From Cyanobacteria bacterium UBA11153 (GTDB lineage: Bacteria > Cyanobacteriota > Cyanobacteriia > Cyanobacteriales > Coleofasciculaceae): 12,920 nt of DNA. The notes beneath the pieces were generated by a model that was given only the letters and a program-made list of their open reading frames with translations, ran no database searches and had not been told where the DNA came from. The DNA lies in contig DOIX01000229.1 in NCBI GenBank assembly GCA_003511885.1, positions 1 to 12,920 on the forward strand. The letters are read 5' to 3'. A program made the translations under genes and the position numbers. Positions 1-7,731 of this stretch are shown in pieces (the stretch's first letter is position 1; every line of letters begins with the position of its first letter).

Positions 1-1
1 C

Positions 2-388
2 GCTTCAGCGCGGGGAGTGTCAAGTCAGGAGATTAGTGCCTGTACTAATAAGGTAGAGAATTATCACGGTTTTTTGGATTGGTTGTTTTTTGGTAAGGAT
101 GGGGTGATTACGGAAAATGACCCTAGCGAACAGGAAAAGCGGGTGAAGTATCTCGACTTGGTTGCCAGTGCAGTGATTCTCCAGAATGCGGTGGATATTT
201 CCTTGGTGGTGCAGCAGTTAAGTGCTGAAGGATACAAGATTAACCGCGAGTTGTTGGCAAGTTTAAGTCCTTATTTGACCAGGCATATCAAACGCTACGG
301 GGATTATGTGGTGGATTGGAAGAATGTCCCTCAACCTTGGGAACAGGCTATTCCTTTGCCGCTCGTTATGGCTGAAATCCAGAACTGA
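2..388 (+). CDS. Tn3-family transposase, C-terminal fragment (5' end outside window)
   Basis: The reading frame is open from the left edge and ends at TAA/TGA-type stop 386-388, so this is the last roughly 128 codons of a longer gene. It matches the end of the DDE catalytic domain of Tn3-family transposases, which cut and join the ends of replicative transposons. Visible signs are the segment NKVENYHGFLDWLFFG, whose Glu (codon 56-58) fits the third catalytic acidic residue in the family's N-K-(V/I)-E motif, the hydrophobic helix around AVILQNAVDISLVVQQL, and the typical closing block ELLASLSPYLTRHIKRYGDY. A GTG at 17 is in frame but is not a credible start, because the frame and family homology continue upstream. 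The C-terminal tail has the usual length. Whether the gene is intact cannot be judged here. No resolvase or clear 38-bp terminal repeat is visible downstream. Confidence 0.85.
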   Translation, partial: ASARGVSSQEISACTNKVENYHGFLDWLFFGKDGVITENDPSEQEKRVKYLDLVASAVILQNAVDISLVVQQLSAEGYKINRELLASLSPYLTRHIKRYGDYVVDWKNVPQPWEQAIPLPLVMAEIQN

Positions 389-730
389 CAAGGCTTTGAC
401 GGTTTATCTTGCACTTTTTTGCACGCATCTCGGCTCAATGCCAAGTAGAGTAAGAATTGCTTATGCTAATCAATCTACTAGCGACCATACCTTTAATAAA
501 CTAATCAGGTTTGGTCAAAGAAATGACAATACATTGATACTTACGTCATTACCAGATAAATTTTATTCCTATTGGTCGCAACACTTTGATGATTTAAGCA
601 TTGAATAATTATATATGATGCGTAGTTTTAATCATCTATTTTATGTGTATTCTTAGCCTCGTTATTACGAAGTATTTGTAAGGACAAGAGAGTTAAAGAT
701 GGTATTAGAGATACCTATGAACGATTTTAA
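389..730. other. Gene-poor stretch after the Tn3 transposase
   Basis: This stretch lies between the transposase stop and the decayed ORF that follows. The right terminal repeat of a Tn3-type transposon would be expected within about 100 bases of the stop. The tract around 402-440, containing TTGCAC-TTTTTT-GCACG, is the only candidate, but no second end is in the window to compare. A 56-codon ORF starting ATG 438 and ending 608 (begins MPSRVRIAYANQ) has no recognisable motif and no ribosome binding site. It could be a fragment or chance. From about 600 on the DNA is strongly AT-rich. Confidence 0.5.
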
Positions 731-1069
731 TTATTTATTCATAAATTAAATAAAATATTGCATTTCCATGTTCTAGATATCACCTATGCAAATTTGAGTA
801 ATTATTCAGATATCTAGAACATAGAAGAAATTAAGAAAAAAGATATCAGGAAGCAATTTGTTTACAAATATCTGATTCAAAAATATATTGAACGTTCTGA
901 AATTCCAATCAATAACTGGCATATAAAAAGCAACTTTTGGCTACCAGTTTATTCGCCAGAATCAAAGATGTTTATTTCAGGTTCAAGATATCTAGATGAT
1001 TATGTAAAATTAATCGGCGTTAATATTATGGCTGTTATTGATAGCTATTTGGAGACGGAGGGAGCTTAA
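731..1069 (+). pseudogene. Decayed ORF of unknown family
   Basis: One reading frame runs from about 731 to a TAA at 1067-1069 with a single in-frame TAG at 815-817. The part after the TAG reads as about 83 codons of protein-like sequence (for example KYLIQKYIERSEIPINNW and YLDDYVKLIGVNIMAVIDSY), with amphipathic, charged composition rather than random content. There is no ATG, GTG or TTG that would express it: the first in-frame ATG is at 968 and would leave only 33 residues. I read it as the remnant of a gene that has lost its start and gained a stop. I do not recognise the family. Its AT content is higher than that of the flanking RecQ/DprA genes. Chance coding potential remains possible. 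Confidence 0.35.
768..822. repeat. 14-bp perfect inverted repeat
   Basis: ATGTTCTAGATATC (768-781) and its exact reverse complement GATATCTAGAACAT (809-822) are separated by 27 bases. A third partial copy of the core, GATATCTAGA, occurs at 987-996. The right arm contains the in-frame TAG of the decayed ORF. No T-run follows on either strand, so a terminator is unlikely. It could be an operator, the end of a small inserted element, or a relic of a duplication. Confidence 0.6.
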
Positions 1070-1205
1070 CTGCGGAAAATGCCCTAATTGTGCAAAGTGA
1101 TAACTCCGTCCTCGTCGAAGTTCACTCCCCAAAAAGTATATAAGATGACAATCAATGAACGGCTTGGTGTATTAAAAAGAAAACAAATCAAGGACATTCA
1201 TCCCT

Positions 1206-2819
1206 TCATTCAGCTTCTCTGAGCAGAAAAAGTTGAGCCGCTTGTCTATCAACAACATAAGCAACAGGCTTCTTGGTTTTTCTCACCTTCCCCTCAGCCA
1301 CCGCTCTATTTAACCAATCCTGTATCTGTCCCTGTCGTACCTCCAAACGCTCGGCAAGAGATTTCGCATCTAGGGGTTGATTTAAATGAACGAGAATGAA
1401 GGGTAAAACAGCTTCATAAATATCCTTTGGAATAATTGGAAAACCTTTCGGGATAGTCTCTGTCACTTCGCTATCAGATGCGTCCTTTGTCACCTCAAAA
1501 TCTGGCTTAGAGTCGGTGGCTTTCTCCATGTCTTTTGGACTAACTTGAATAACTTCTGAAGGAGTATTTGTCACTAAACCTTGTGGGGCATCCTTTTTTA
1601 CACCCTCTAAACTTTCAGAAGGTATTGCTTCTGGGATATTTTCTAAGTTCAATTGAATAGTTTGAGGGTTAGTCTCTGTCACTGAGTTTTGTGAAAAATC
1701 ACTTTCCACTACAAGGGCTTTATCAGAAGGAGACGCTGACGCCAGAGCTTCTAAACTCAATTGATTAACGAGTTTTGATGTCTCTGTCACTGAATTTGAT
1801 GAAGTTTCTTTGGCTCTTAAAGAAGTTGTTACTTCCATGTCAGTTTTTATTGCTTCAACCTCTGTGGTAGCCGCCTCCAATAGTGTTCTCAATAGTCCCT
1901 TCAATGAAGACGCAGGGATTATAGGAAAAGGTTTGGCTCCCTGTTTAACCAGTTGTTGATTTCCTTCTGGTACAGTATCCTGCATCCGCACAAAAACTGG
2001 TACATCTTTGATTTTTTCTAGTGCTTCTTTTGCACCTGCCCAAGTTCCACCCTTTTCATAAGCAGAACTGACAACTAAAGCATAGTCAGCTAAAGCATAA
2101 ATATATTTATTTCGACCCATTGCATTACCCGTGTTGAAGCCAGCGTTAGGGTCGTAAGGAGAAATTAAAGTCAGTCTGCCTTCAGAGATGCTATTGCGAT
2201 ATTTGCCATTCACAGCCGTTTTAATTAAACTATCCGCTAGCACCCCAACAGCCTTTCCAGAAGCTTCTAACACCCCTAACATTGAAACTTGATCTACCCC
2301 ACGCGCCCCACCGGAAATAACCTGTATTTCCTGTTCAGCACAAGTTTTTGCTACTCTCTGAGTATAGTCGATTTCCTCTTCATTAATATCGCGAGAACCG
2401 ACAATTGCTAACCCTCCGGTGGACAGTAATTCTATACTGCCAATTCCGTAAAGAATTGCCGGAGATTTTTGCTTCAATTTCTGCTTGAGACGTTTAGGAT
2501 ATTGACTGTCACCGCGTCCGAGTATCCATATTCCCTGAGCAGTCCATTTTTCCACAGCTAAACTCAACATTACACCCCTTTCTAGTAAAGCTTCTATTCG
2601 GTGAGGGTCAAGCTTATCAAGAGTAATTTTTTGCAATTTGTTTTTGGCCGTTGGATTCAGTAAATCCCCAGGACGCATTTGATTTTCCTGAAGCCAACCT
2701 GCTAAAATATTATATTCACTAAGGGTCAAAGGTTGGGGGTGAGAAAGTCGATTTTGTCCAAAACTGGCACACAACAGCAGAATGGTTTGAGTATCTGGCG
2801 ATAGTACAGGATTTATCAT
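1206..2819 (-). CDS. DprA/Smf-like DNA-processing protein with 36-residue tandem repeats
   Basis: The product has 537 residues. DprA proteins bind single-stranded DNA through a Rossmann-like fold and load RecA; in transformation they protect incoming strands. The DprA core is about residues 95-315, with GRGDSQYPKRL (101-111), ILYGIGSIELLSTGGLAIVGSRD (122-144 region), ISGGARGVDQVS (168-179) and the RNK-x-IYALAD-xALVVSSAYEKGGT block (236-259). Residues about 316-457 form an acidic Ser/Thr/Glu-rich linker containing an exact 36-residue periodicity. Residues 462-527 look like a winged helix (LAERLEVRQGQIQDWLNRAV), comparable to the DprA C-terminal domain. Canonical DprA is about 290-380 residues, so this is enlarged by the linker. 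ATG at 2817-2819 lies 6 nt after the RecQ stop with no strong Shine-Dalgarno, which suggests translational coupling. The core departs from housekeeping DprA (RNK-IYALAD instead of RN-RIIAGLS), so this is probably a specialised paralogue and not the competence gene. It most likely works with the upstream helicase. Confidence 0.85.
   Translation of the reverse strand: MINPVLSPDTQTILLLCASFGQNRLSHPQPLTLSEYNILAGWLQENQMRPGDLLNPTAKNKLQKITLDKLDPHRIEALLERGVMLSLAVEKWTAQGIWILGRGDSQYPKRLKQKLKQKSPAILYGIGSIELLSTGGLAIVGSRDINEEEIDYTQRVAKTCAEQEIQVISGGARGVDQVSMLGVLEASGKAVGVLADSLIKTAVNGKYRNSISEGRLTLISPYDPNAGFNTGNAMGRNKYIYALADYALVVSSAYEKGGTWAGAKEALEKIKDVPVFVRMQDTVPEGNQQLVKQGAKPFPIIPASSLKGLLRTLLEAATTEVEAIKTDMEVTTSLRAKETSSNSVTETSKLVNQLSLEALASASPSDKALVVESDFSQNSVTETNPQTIQLNLENIPEAIPSESLEGVKKDAPQGLVTNTPSEVIQVSPKDMEKATDSKPDFEVTKDASDSEVTETIPKGFPIIPKDIYEAVLPFILVHLNQPLDAKSLAERLEVRQGQIQDWLNRAVAEGKVRKTKKPVAYVVDRQAAQLFLLREAE
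1456..1791 (-). repeat. 108-bp / 36-residue tandem repeats in the dprA-like linker
   Basis: On the plus strand the 12-mer GTCTCTGTCACT occurs at 1456, 1672 and 1780, with a two-mismatch copy (GTATTTGTCACT) at 1564. The spacing is exactly 108 bases each time. In the protein this places Val of VTET, VTET, VTNT and VTET at residues 344, 380, 416 and 452, each 36 apart. Full units share the pattern VTxT-x(4)-(I/N)Q-(L/V)-x-L/P-(E/K), then an acidic Ser-rich stretch. The units are divergent between the VTET blocks, so the array is old or under loose constraint. Confidence 0.8.
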
Positions 2820-2825
2820 GATTTT

Positions 2826-4931
2826 CTAATCGGCTTTCTCTAAAGAATTTAACGCTAAGGCGAGAGGAAAAACAGCACCGCTACCAGCACGTTTTAAGAG
2901 GGCTGCGATCGCAGTAAATGTCCAACGAGAATCTACCATATCGTCAACTAAGAAAACTGCACCTTTCATTCCCTCCCAAGCGTCAACTTCAAAGACACCA
3001 TCTAAATTATGAGCTTGTTGGTAACTGTTACTCATCTCTTTTTGTTGTTTATTTGGTCGGACTTTCCGCACCACTGGTACGAAAGGTAAACCTAATTTAT
3101 TAGCCAATCTTTGAGCAAAATTTGGGACAAGTTCTGGACGATTCAAAGAAGGAACGCAAGTCACCCAAGTAGGGAAAGGCTGGGGGTGCCATCGCTGAAT
3201 CATTTCAAAAGCCCCCTGCACTAAGGCATCATCAAAACGATCATCTTGATATTTACCTTTTTTAACTAATTCTCCCCAACCTGCATCACCCCAAAGAGAT
3301 AATGCCCTTCCTGCTTCGGCTTTTAAATTATCTTGAATGTTCCCAGAAAAGCCATAAGTTAGTAATGCTTGTGAAGCCCATTGTTTGCGAGGTTCGATGA
3401 TTTGGTCGCTGCGACGTAGATATTGAATGGCTTGATTAACCAATTCCATTGAGTAAGTTTCTGGTATTAAAGGTTTACTCAAACACACCGCACATTTACC
3501 GCAGGGAGTTGGATTAGAATCGTCTAAGGCTTCTGCTAGAAAAGACATTAGGCATTGTTGACTTTCCATGTATTCTCGCATTTGAGCTTGTTCGGCGAGG
3601 CGAATTTGGGTCAACTGTTCAATTTTCTCTGTGTTGGGTTGATAATTCACTGCCGCAGCGGTAGCATTCCACTTGGTACCTAGCTTAGTCACAGGCGCTC
3701 TTAATTCCAAAGAAAGCAGTTTTAAAACTTTCTCAATTTGCCCTCTAGAAAGGTTCAATTCTTTCTCTAATTGGGGAACAGATAAGCCATTCTCCGCTTG
3801 ATTGAGGGTGTTTAAGACTTGCTGGGTATGGGCTTCTGTTGGAAAAGCAGTCTTGATAAAATAGTTGGTAATTTCATCATCTTCATCACCACTTAAGAGA
3901 ATCCCGTAGGCTTGTTCTACGGCTCTTCCCGCTCGTCCTACTTGTTGATAGTAATGGACAACTGAACCAGGACGTTGGTAATGAATGACAAATCCTAAAT
4001 CTGGTTTATCAAATCCCATTCCTAAAGCGGTCGTGGCGACTAAAGCTTTAATTTCATTGTTGAGTAGTTGGTCTTCTAATATTAGACGTTCTTCGTTAGT
4101 AAGTTCAGCGTGGTAAGCTTTGGCAGCAATTCCTTGAGTCTTTAACCAATCAGCAACTCGGTTGGCATCTCTAACGGTTAATGTATAAATAATGCCGCTA
4201 CCGGGTAAGTTAGGAAGGTGTTGGGCTAACCATGCCATTCTAGCAGCAATTCTTTGAAGATGGATATTTTGCAGTTGTAAGCTTTTGCGGGTGAGAGTAC
4301 CTCTGAATACGTGCAGATTTGACCCTAGTTGAGCGATGATATCATTAACAACTCGGTTGTTGGCTGTAGCAGTTGTGGCTAGGGCTGGAATGTTTGAAGG
4401 GAGGGCTTGTAAGATGCGGACAATGCGCCGATAATCTGGGCGAAAGTCGTGTCCCCAGTCGGAAATACAGTGGGCTTCATCAATAACAAATAAGCCGATT
4501 TTTTGAGAGATTGGTAAGAGAATGGTTTGTCGAAATTCTTCGTTTGCTAATCGTTCTGGGGAAATTAGTAAGATATCAACTTCTCCTGCTAGTAACTTAG
4601 TTTGGACAGGTTCCCATTCTTCTGTGTTGCTGGAGTTGATGGTAGCAGCTTTCACGTTAATTAGTTCTGCGGCGGCGATTTGGTTCCGCATCAGGGCAAG
4701 TAGTGGTGAAATTAGGAGAGTGGGGCCATTCCCTCTATTTCGTAGCAGCCTCGTGGCGAGAAAATAGACTATACTTTTGCCCCAACCTGTGCGTTGTATG
4801 ACGAGGAGACGCGAGCGATTTTCGATTAAGGTTTCAATGGCTTCCCATTGTCCATCCCTAAATTCAGCGGTTGGATTATTGAGGGCGGTTTTGAGAAGTC
4901 TTAGCGCTTGCTGTTTCAGTTCATCTGCCAT
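2826..4931 (-). CDS. RecQ-family DNA helicase fused to a ComF-like phosphoribosyltransferase domain
   Basis: The product has 701 residues. RecQ enzymes are 3'-5' ATP-dependent DNA helicases. Superfamily 2 motifs are in order: Walker A RTGWGKS (47-53), motif II DEAH (151-154) followed by the RecQ aromatic-rich CISDWGHDFRPDYR, motif III ALATTATAN (183-191), motif IV GIIYTLTVRDANRVADWL (246-263), motif V VATTALGMGFDKPD (298-311) and motif VI QQVGRAGRA (329-337). A zinc cluster follows with Cys 460, 477, 480 and 483, the RecQ spacing C-x16-C-x2-C-x2-C. Between motif VI and this cluster is an extra helix-turn-helix-like stretch (about 382-424). No HRDC domain is seen. Residues about 585-700 form a type I phosphoribosyltransferase fold like ComF, with the PRPP-loop motif VFLVDDMVDSRWT (659-671). 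The ATG at 4929-4931 is preceded by only a weak GAG. TATAAAAGTATAG lies about 30 bases upstream on this strand and could serve as a promoter element. The gene ends 6 nt before the dprA-like start, forming a two-gene unit. Confidence 0.9.
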   Translation of the reverse strand: MADELKQQALRLLKTALNNPTAEFRDGQWEAIETLIENRSRLLVIQRTGWGKSIVYFLATRLLRNRGNGPTLLISPLLALMRNQIAAAELINVKAATINSSNTEEWEPVQTKLLAGEVDILLISPERLANEEFRQTILLPISQKIGLFVIDEAHCISDWGHDFRPDYRRIVRILQALPSNIPALATTATANNRVVNDIIAQLGSNLHVFRGTLTRKSLQLQNIHLQRIAARMAWLAQHLPNLPGSGIIYTLTVRDANRVADWLKTQGIAAKAYHAELTNEERLILEDQLLNNEIKALVATTALGMGFDKPDLGFVIHYQRPGSVVHYYQQVGRAGRAVEQAYGILLSGDEDDEITNYFIKTAFPTEAHTQQVLNTLNQAENGLSVPQLEKELNLSRGQIEKVLKLLSLELRAPVTKLGTKWNATAAAVNYQPNTEKIEQLTQIRLAEQAQMREYMESQQCLMSFLAEALDDSNPTPCGKCAVCLSKPLIPETYSMELVNQAIQYLRRSDQIIEPRKQWASQALLTYGFSGNIQDNLKAEAGRALSLWGDAGWGELVKKGKYQDDRFDDALVQGAFEMIQRWHPQPFPTWVTCVPSLNRPELVPNFAQRLANKLGLPFVPVVRKVRPNKQQKEMSNSYQQAHNLDGVFEVDAWEGMKGAVFLVDDMVDSRWTFTAIAALLKRAGSGAVFPLALALNSLEKAD
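2905..2912. repeat. HIP1 octamer GCGATCGC (four copies in window)
   Basis: This palindromic octamer is highly over-represented in many cyanobacterial genomes. Exact copies are at 2905-2912, 7198-7205, 7329-7336 and 9508-9515, all inside coding regions (recQ-like, NACHT twice, parA). They support a cyanobacterial origin and suggest these genes have resided in HIP1-rich genomes. None lies in the IS607 or IS200/IS605 part. Confidence 0.9.
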
Positions 4932-5073
4932 ATCTGCACTCAGTTAAGGAAGCCACCTATACTTTTATACCCACAAAACAAACGTCTCGATGCACAGAAA
5001 GTATAAGATATAAACAGCTACTCTGGTTAGCCGCTATTGTCAAAATAGTTATAACTGTATCAATGCTTTTAAT

Positions 5074-5292
5074 TTATTTAAATTTACCCAAACCTGTTTC
5101 ACTTAATGCAATGGAGAAAATGAAAGGAGATGTCAAGAAAAAGAATGATGGCAAAAGATTCTCCTTTTTATCGTTGATTTTCTTAAGGTATCTAAAAATG
5201 CCTAGCTTGTAAGCAAGCCATAGACCGGAAATAACTAAGCCTATTATGGCAGATAGAATTGCGTTAATTTGTTCGCTTATTTGACTTTTATT
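5074..5292 (-). other. In-frame two-membrane-segment extension beyond the NACHT TAG stop
   Basis: Directly after the TAG (5293-5295) ending the NACHT gene, the same frame continues for 72 sense codons to TAA at 5074-5076. The predicted tail begins NKSQISEQIN and holds a hydrophobic stretch AILSAIIGLVISGLWLAYKL, a basic loop FRYLKKINDKKEN, and a second hydrophobic stretch LLPSFFFLTSPFIFSIAL. This looks like a hairpin of two membrane helices. There is no ATG or GTG, and the only TTG falls after the first helix, so it cannot be a separate gene with a usual start. It would be made only by stop readthrough, or it marks a recent nonsense mutation in a longer membrane-anchored protein, or it is the stub of a neighbouring gene. 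I checked the frame codon by codon; the function is unknown. Confidence 0.5.
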
Positions 5293-7731
5293 CTAAATAT
5301 CAACCGTTGGTAACAATAACGTTTCTTCAATCTCCTGTCGCACTCCATCACTGACAACACAACCGCTATTTAGACACTCTACCAGCAACTTATTAGCATC
5401 GTAATACTGCTGTAGTAATGCTCTCTGAGGATCGCTGAACTGCCAATCGTGACCAAGATTGCGATGGTCACTCATCACGGTTCTAAATTGGTCAGTCCAT
5501 TCTTGATTGTTGACTTGCCACCACTCATCAAGATAATGCCAGCGATAGTGTACATCAGGAGAATCTTTAGCAACATAGTATTCAGGTGGTGGCAAGATGC
5601 TAAGTATATGAGAGTTAAAGTAACTACTTATCGTGGCTTGGAAGTAGACTTTACTAGACAAACATGAGTAGAAATAATCATAATCAAGGTTGGGATTCTG
5701 ATAAAACCTGTCCGGAAGTTTTATTGAAACAAGGTGTGGATTAAAGTAACCGTCAGTAAATTTATTCACAAATAAAAAAGTAGTGAATTCATAAGTTATG
5801 TTATTAGGACGAGAAAAAAATCCATAACAAAGGTCATACAACACTTGAAAGTCAGAATTGAACTGGGAATCAATTTTGAGGAAAAGATGGTCTTGGGGCG
5901 TTTTTTCTAAGTCTTGAAAGAAAGCTAAATAAAGCGCTCTTACTGCTGAAGTTCGATATTTTAACTCAACTAATCGTGCATTCTCATTTAACCATTGTAG
6001 AAACTGTTGTAATTCAGGTTCTAAGGAGAAAATATTATCAATTTTTTGCTTCATCAATATCAGCAGGCTATCAGCATTCTGCAACATCTCAGCAGTGAGC
6101 AAAAATATTTCACGCCACCGCTTCTCAGTAATGTGACTAACCAGGTCTTGTAAAGTCTTTTTCTCATAACTTTTAACAATCTTTCTCGCTGTGAAATACT
6201 CTTGAAACGTAAGGTGAGAGAAAGAATAAATTTTCTGCGCCCGTTCCACTAATAACCCATGCTGCGCTTCAATGGATTTCAGCACCGCTTCACTATCCAG
6301 TTGCAAAGCTTCTGGGTCATTTTGGGCATCAGGTAAATTGCGGATGTAATCAGAAATATACTGCTCTAGTTGTTTCTGTTTAAAGAAATAGTCTCCCCGC
6401 TCAAATGTCGTTAGGGCAATTTGACTGAGTAAATCTTTCTTACGCTGCAATGATAGATTTTTATACACCTGTTCGCGCTCAATCTTTCGCGTTTCATCCC
6501 ATTTTTTCAATAGGATATCTACTCCTTCTTCATAAAGTTCTGAACGATTAACAGGGAATTTGGCTGATTCTTCAAACACTAAACATAACAGCGTCAGTAG
6601 TAGCGGATTGGTTGCCAGTTCTCGAATCGGGTCATTTTCCCTAAGCTGTTGAATAAATTCCTCTGCTTTCGCTGGTTCTTTAGCTTGAAACCATTTTCGA
6701 GCAAAGGTGGCTATCTGCTTGTCATCAAAATCCGCGATTTCAACGTCTGTAAACTTATCAAAAGTATAGTTACTTGCTGCAATCCGACAAGTGATTACAA
6801 ACTGATTCTGGCGAAACTTGTCAGATAAATCACGAACTTGGTTGATAACACGGTTGTTATCCTCAACTTTTACTTCATCCAAACCGTCAAGTAAAACCAG
6901 TGTCTTACCGTGCTTCAAAAGGACAGCTATTTGTTCAGCAGAGACATCACAATTAGAAAACATCTGGGTGATGTATTCTAGTAAGCTAGGTTTCCCTTCT
7001 GCTTCTGCAAACTGCTTGAGCGCGATCAAAATTGGGATGCAATGAGCTTGAAATTTACCTTTATTGCACTGGATTGCTAAATGTTTTAAAAATGTGGTTT
7101 TTCCTGACCCTGGCTTACCCAACACCATCAATTTTGAGTATTTCTCAACCGCTTCTAGTCCTGGTATTCGTTTATCAGTTACCCTACCAAGTCCAAAGCG
7201 ATCGCAGTTTTCCGGGTTACAGTCTAGCAGGAGTTCATCAATTTCGCGCCGCCGATGACTGGGAATTTTTTCCAGAATGTTGACGTTGGTGTAGAGTTCA
7301 CTCACGTCAATGGGTTGCGACATGGTGAGCGATCGCATTGTACCACATTGGTCTTGAATCACCTCGCACCAATAGGAGCGCAATTCTTGCACCAAGACAT
7401 CAATATCCCAGCTATTTTCCAGTGCGTTCTCAACTAACTCAGATCCAACATCTTGGGGTGGAGGAGCATTACTCCGCTCTTTCTCCTCTAGTTCGGATTC
7501 AGCGTTTTTGGGTAAATGAGCAACTTCTTTCCAATCTAGATCGAGCTTGAAGCAGATTTCTTTGAAGTAGTTGTGGTCAACAGTCTTGCCGCTAAGAAAC
7601 TTACCAATTGGCTGGCGAGTAGATAGACCTACCTCGCTTGCCAGTTCGTTTTGCGTCCATCCTGTGCGCTCAAAAGCTTTTTTTACTTTTTCTAGTTTTT
7701 CTGGATCTACCCGAAGTGATTTCCTTGCCAT
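5293..7731 (-). CDS. HTH-NACHT domain NTPase (STAND family)
   Basis: STAND-type NTPase of 812 residues from the chosen start. Numbering from that Met: residues 4-75 hold an HTH-like segment (VKKAFERTGWTQNELASEVG, then a short second part ending DLDWKEVAHL), typical of the N terminus of cyanobacterial NACHT proteins. A helical linker follows. NACHT comes next, with P-loop GKPGSGKTTFL (205-215), Walker B LVLLDGLDEV (278-287), sensor-like FVITCRIA (311-318), the helical NPLLLTLLCLVFEES block (375-389) and the winged-helix end FSHLTFQEYFTARKI (504-518). The C-terminal 290 residues are a helical, aromatic-rich region with no catalytic motif I recognise. An ATG 17 codons upstream (7780-7782) also lies in frame. 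I prefer 7731 because family members begin with a short M-x-RKSLRV-type leader. Neither start has a good Shine-Dalgarno. NACHT proteins in bacteria include antiphage sensors; that role here is inferred. The stop is followed by an in-frame membrane-type extension. Confidence 0.88.
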   Translation of the reverse strand: MARKSLRVDPEKLEKVKKAFERTGWTQNELASEVGLSTRQPIGKFLSGKTVDHNYFKEICFKLDLDWKEVAHLPKNAESELEEKERSNAPPPQDVGSELVENALENSWDIDVLVQELRSYWCEVIQDQCGTMRSLTMSQPIDVSELYTNVNILEKIPSHRRREIDELLLDCNPENCDRFGLGRVTDKRIPGLEAVEKYSKLMVLGKPGSGKTTFLKHLAIQCNKGKFQAHCIPILIALKQFAEAEGKPSLLEYITQMFSNCDVSAEQIAVLLKHGKTLVLLDGLDEVKVEDNNRVINQVRDLSDKFRQNQFVITCRIAASNYTFDKFTDVEIADFDDKQIATFARKWFQAKEPAKAEEFIQQLRENDPIRELATNPLLLTLLCLVFEESAKFPVNRSELYEEGVDILLKKWDETRKIEREQVYKNLSLQRKKDLLSQIALTTFERGDYFFKQKQLEQYISDYIRNLPDAQNDPEALQLDSEAVLKSIEAQHGLLVERAQKIYSFSHLTFQEYFTARKIVKSYEKKTLQDLVSHITEKRWREIFLLTAEMLQNADSLLILMKQKIDNIFSLEPELQQFLQWLNENARLVELKYRTSAVRALYLAFFQDLEKTPQDHLFLKIDSQFNSDFQVLYDLCYGFFSRPNNITYEFTTFLFVNKFTDGYFNPHLVSIKLPDRFYQNPNLDYDYFYSCLSSKVYFQATISSYFNSHILSILPPPEYYVAKDSPDVHYRWHYLDEWWQVNNQEWTDQFRTVMSDHRNLGHDWQFSDPQRALLQQYYDANKLLVECLNSGCVVSDGVRQEIEETLLLPTVDI

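Noticed and set aside
306..608. 100-codon plus-strand ORF overlapping the end of the Tn3 transposase
   Set aside because: Its first part is an out-of-frame shadow of the transposase. The remaining 56 codons from ATG 438 have no ribosome binding site or known motif, so it is only mentioned under the gene-poor stretch.
1145..1222. 25-codon ORF (MTINERLGVLKRKQIKDI...) overlapping the 3' end of the dprA-like gene
   Set aside because: Too short, weak start context, and antisense to the DprA end. Not enough to call a gene.
5000..5043. TTGACA (minus strand, 5043-5038) with TATACT (5005-5000) as a promoter for the RecQ gene
   Set aside because: The 32-base spacing is far from the usual 16-18, so these are not a promoter pair.
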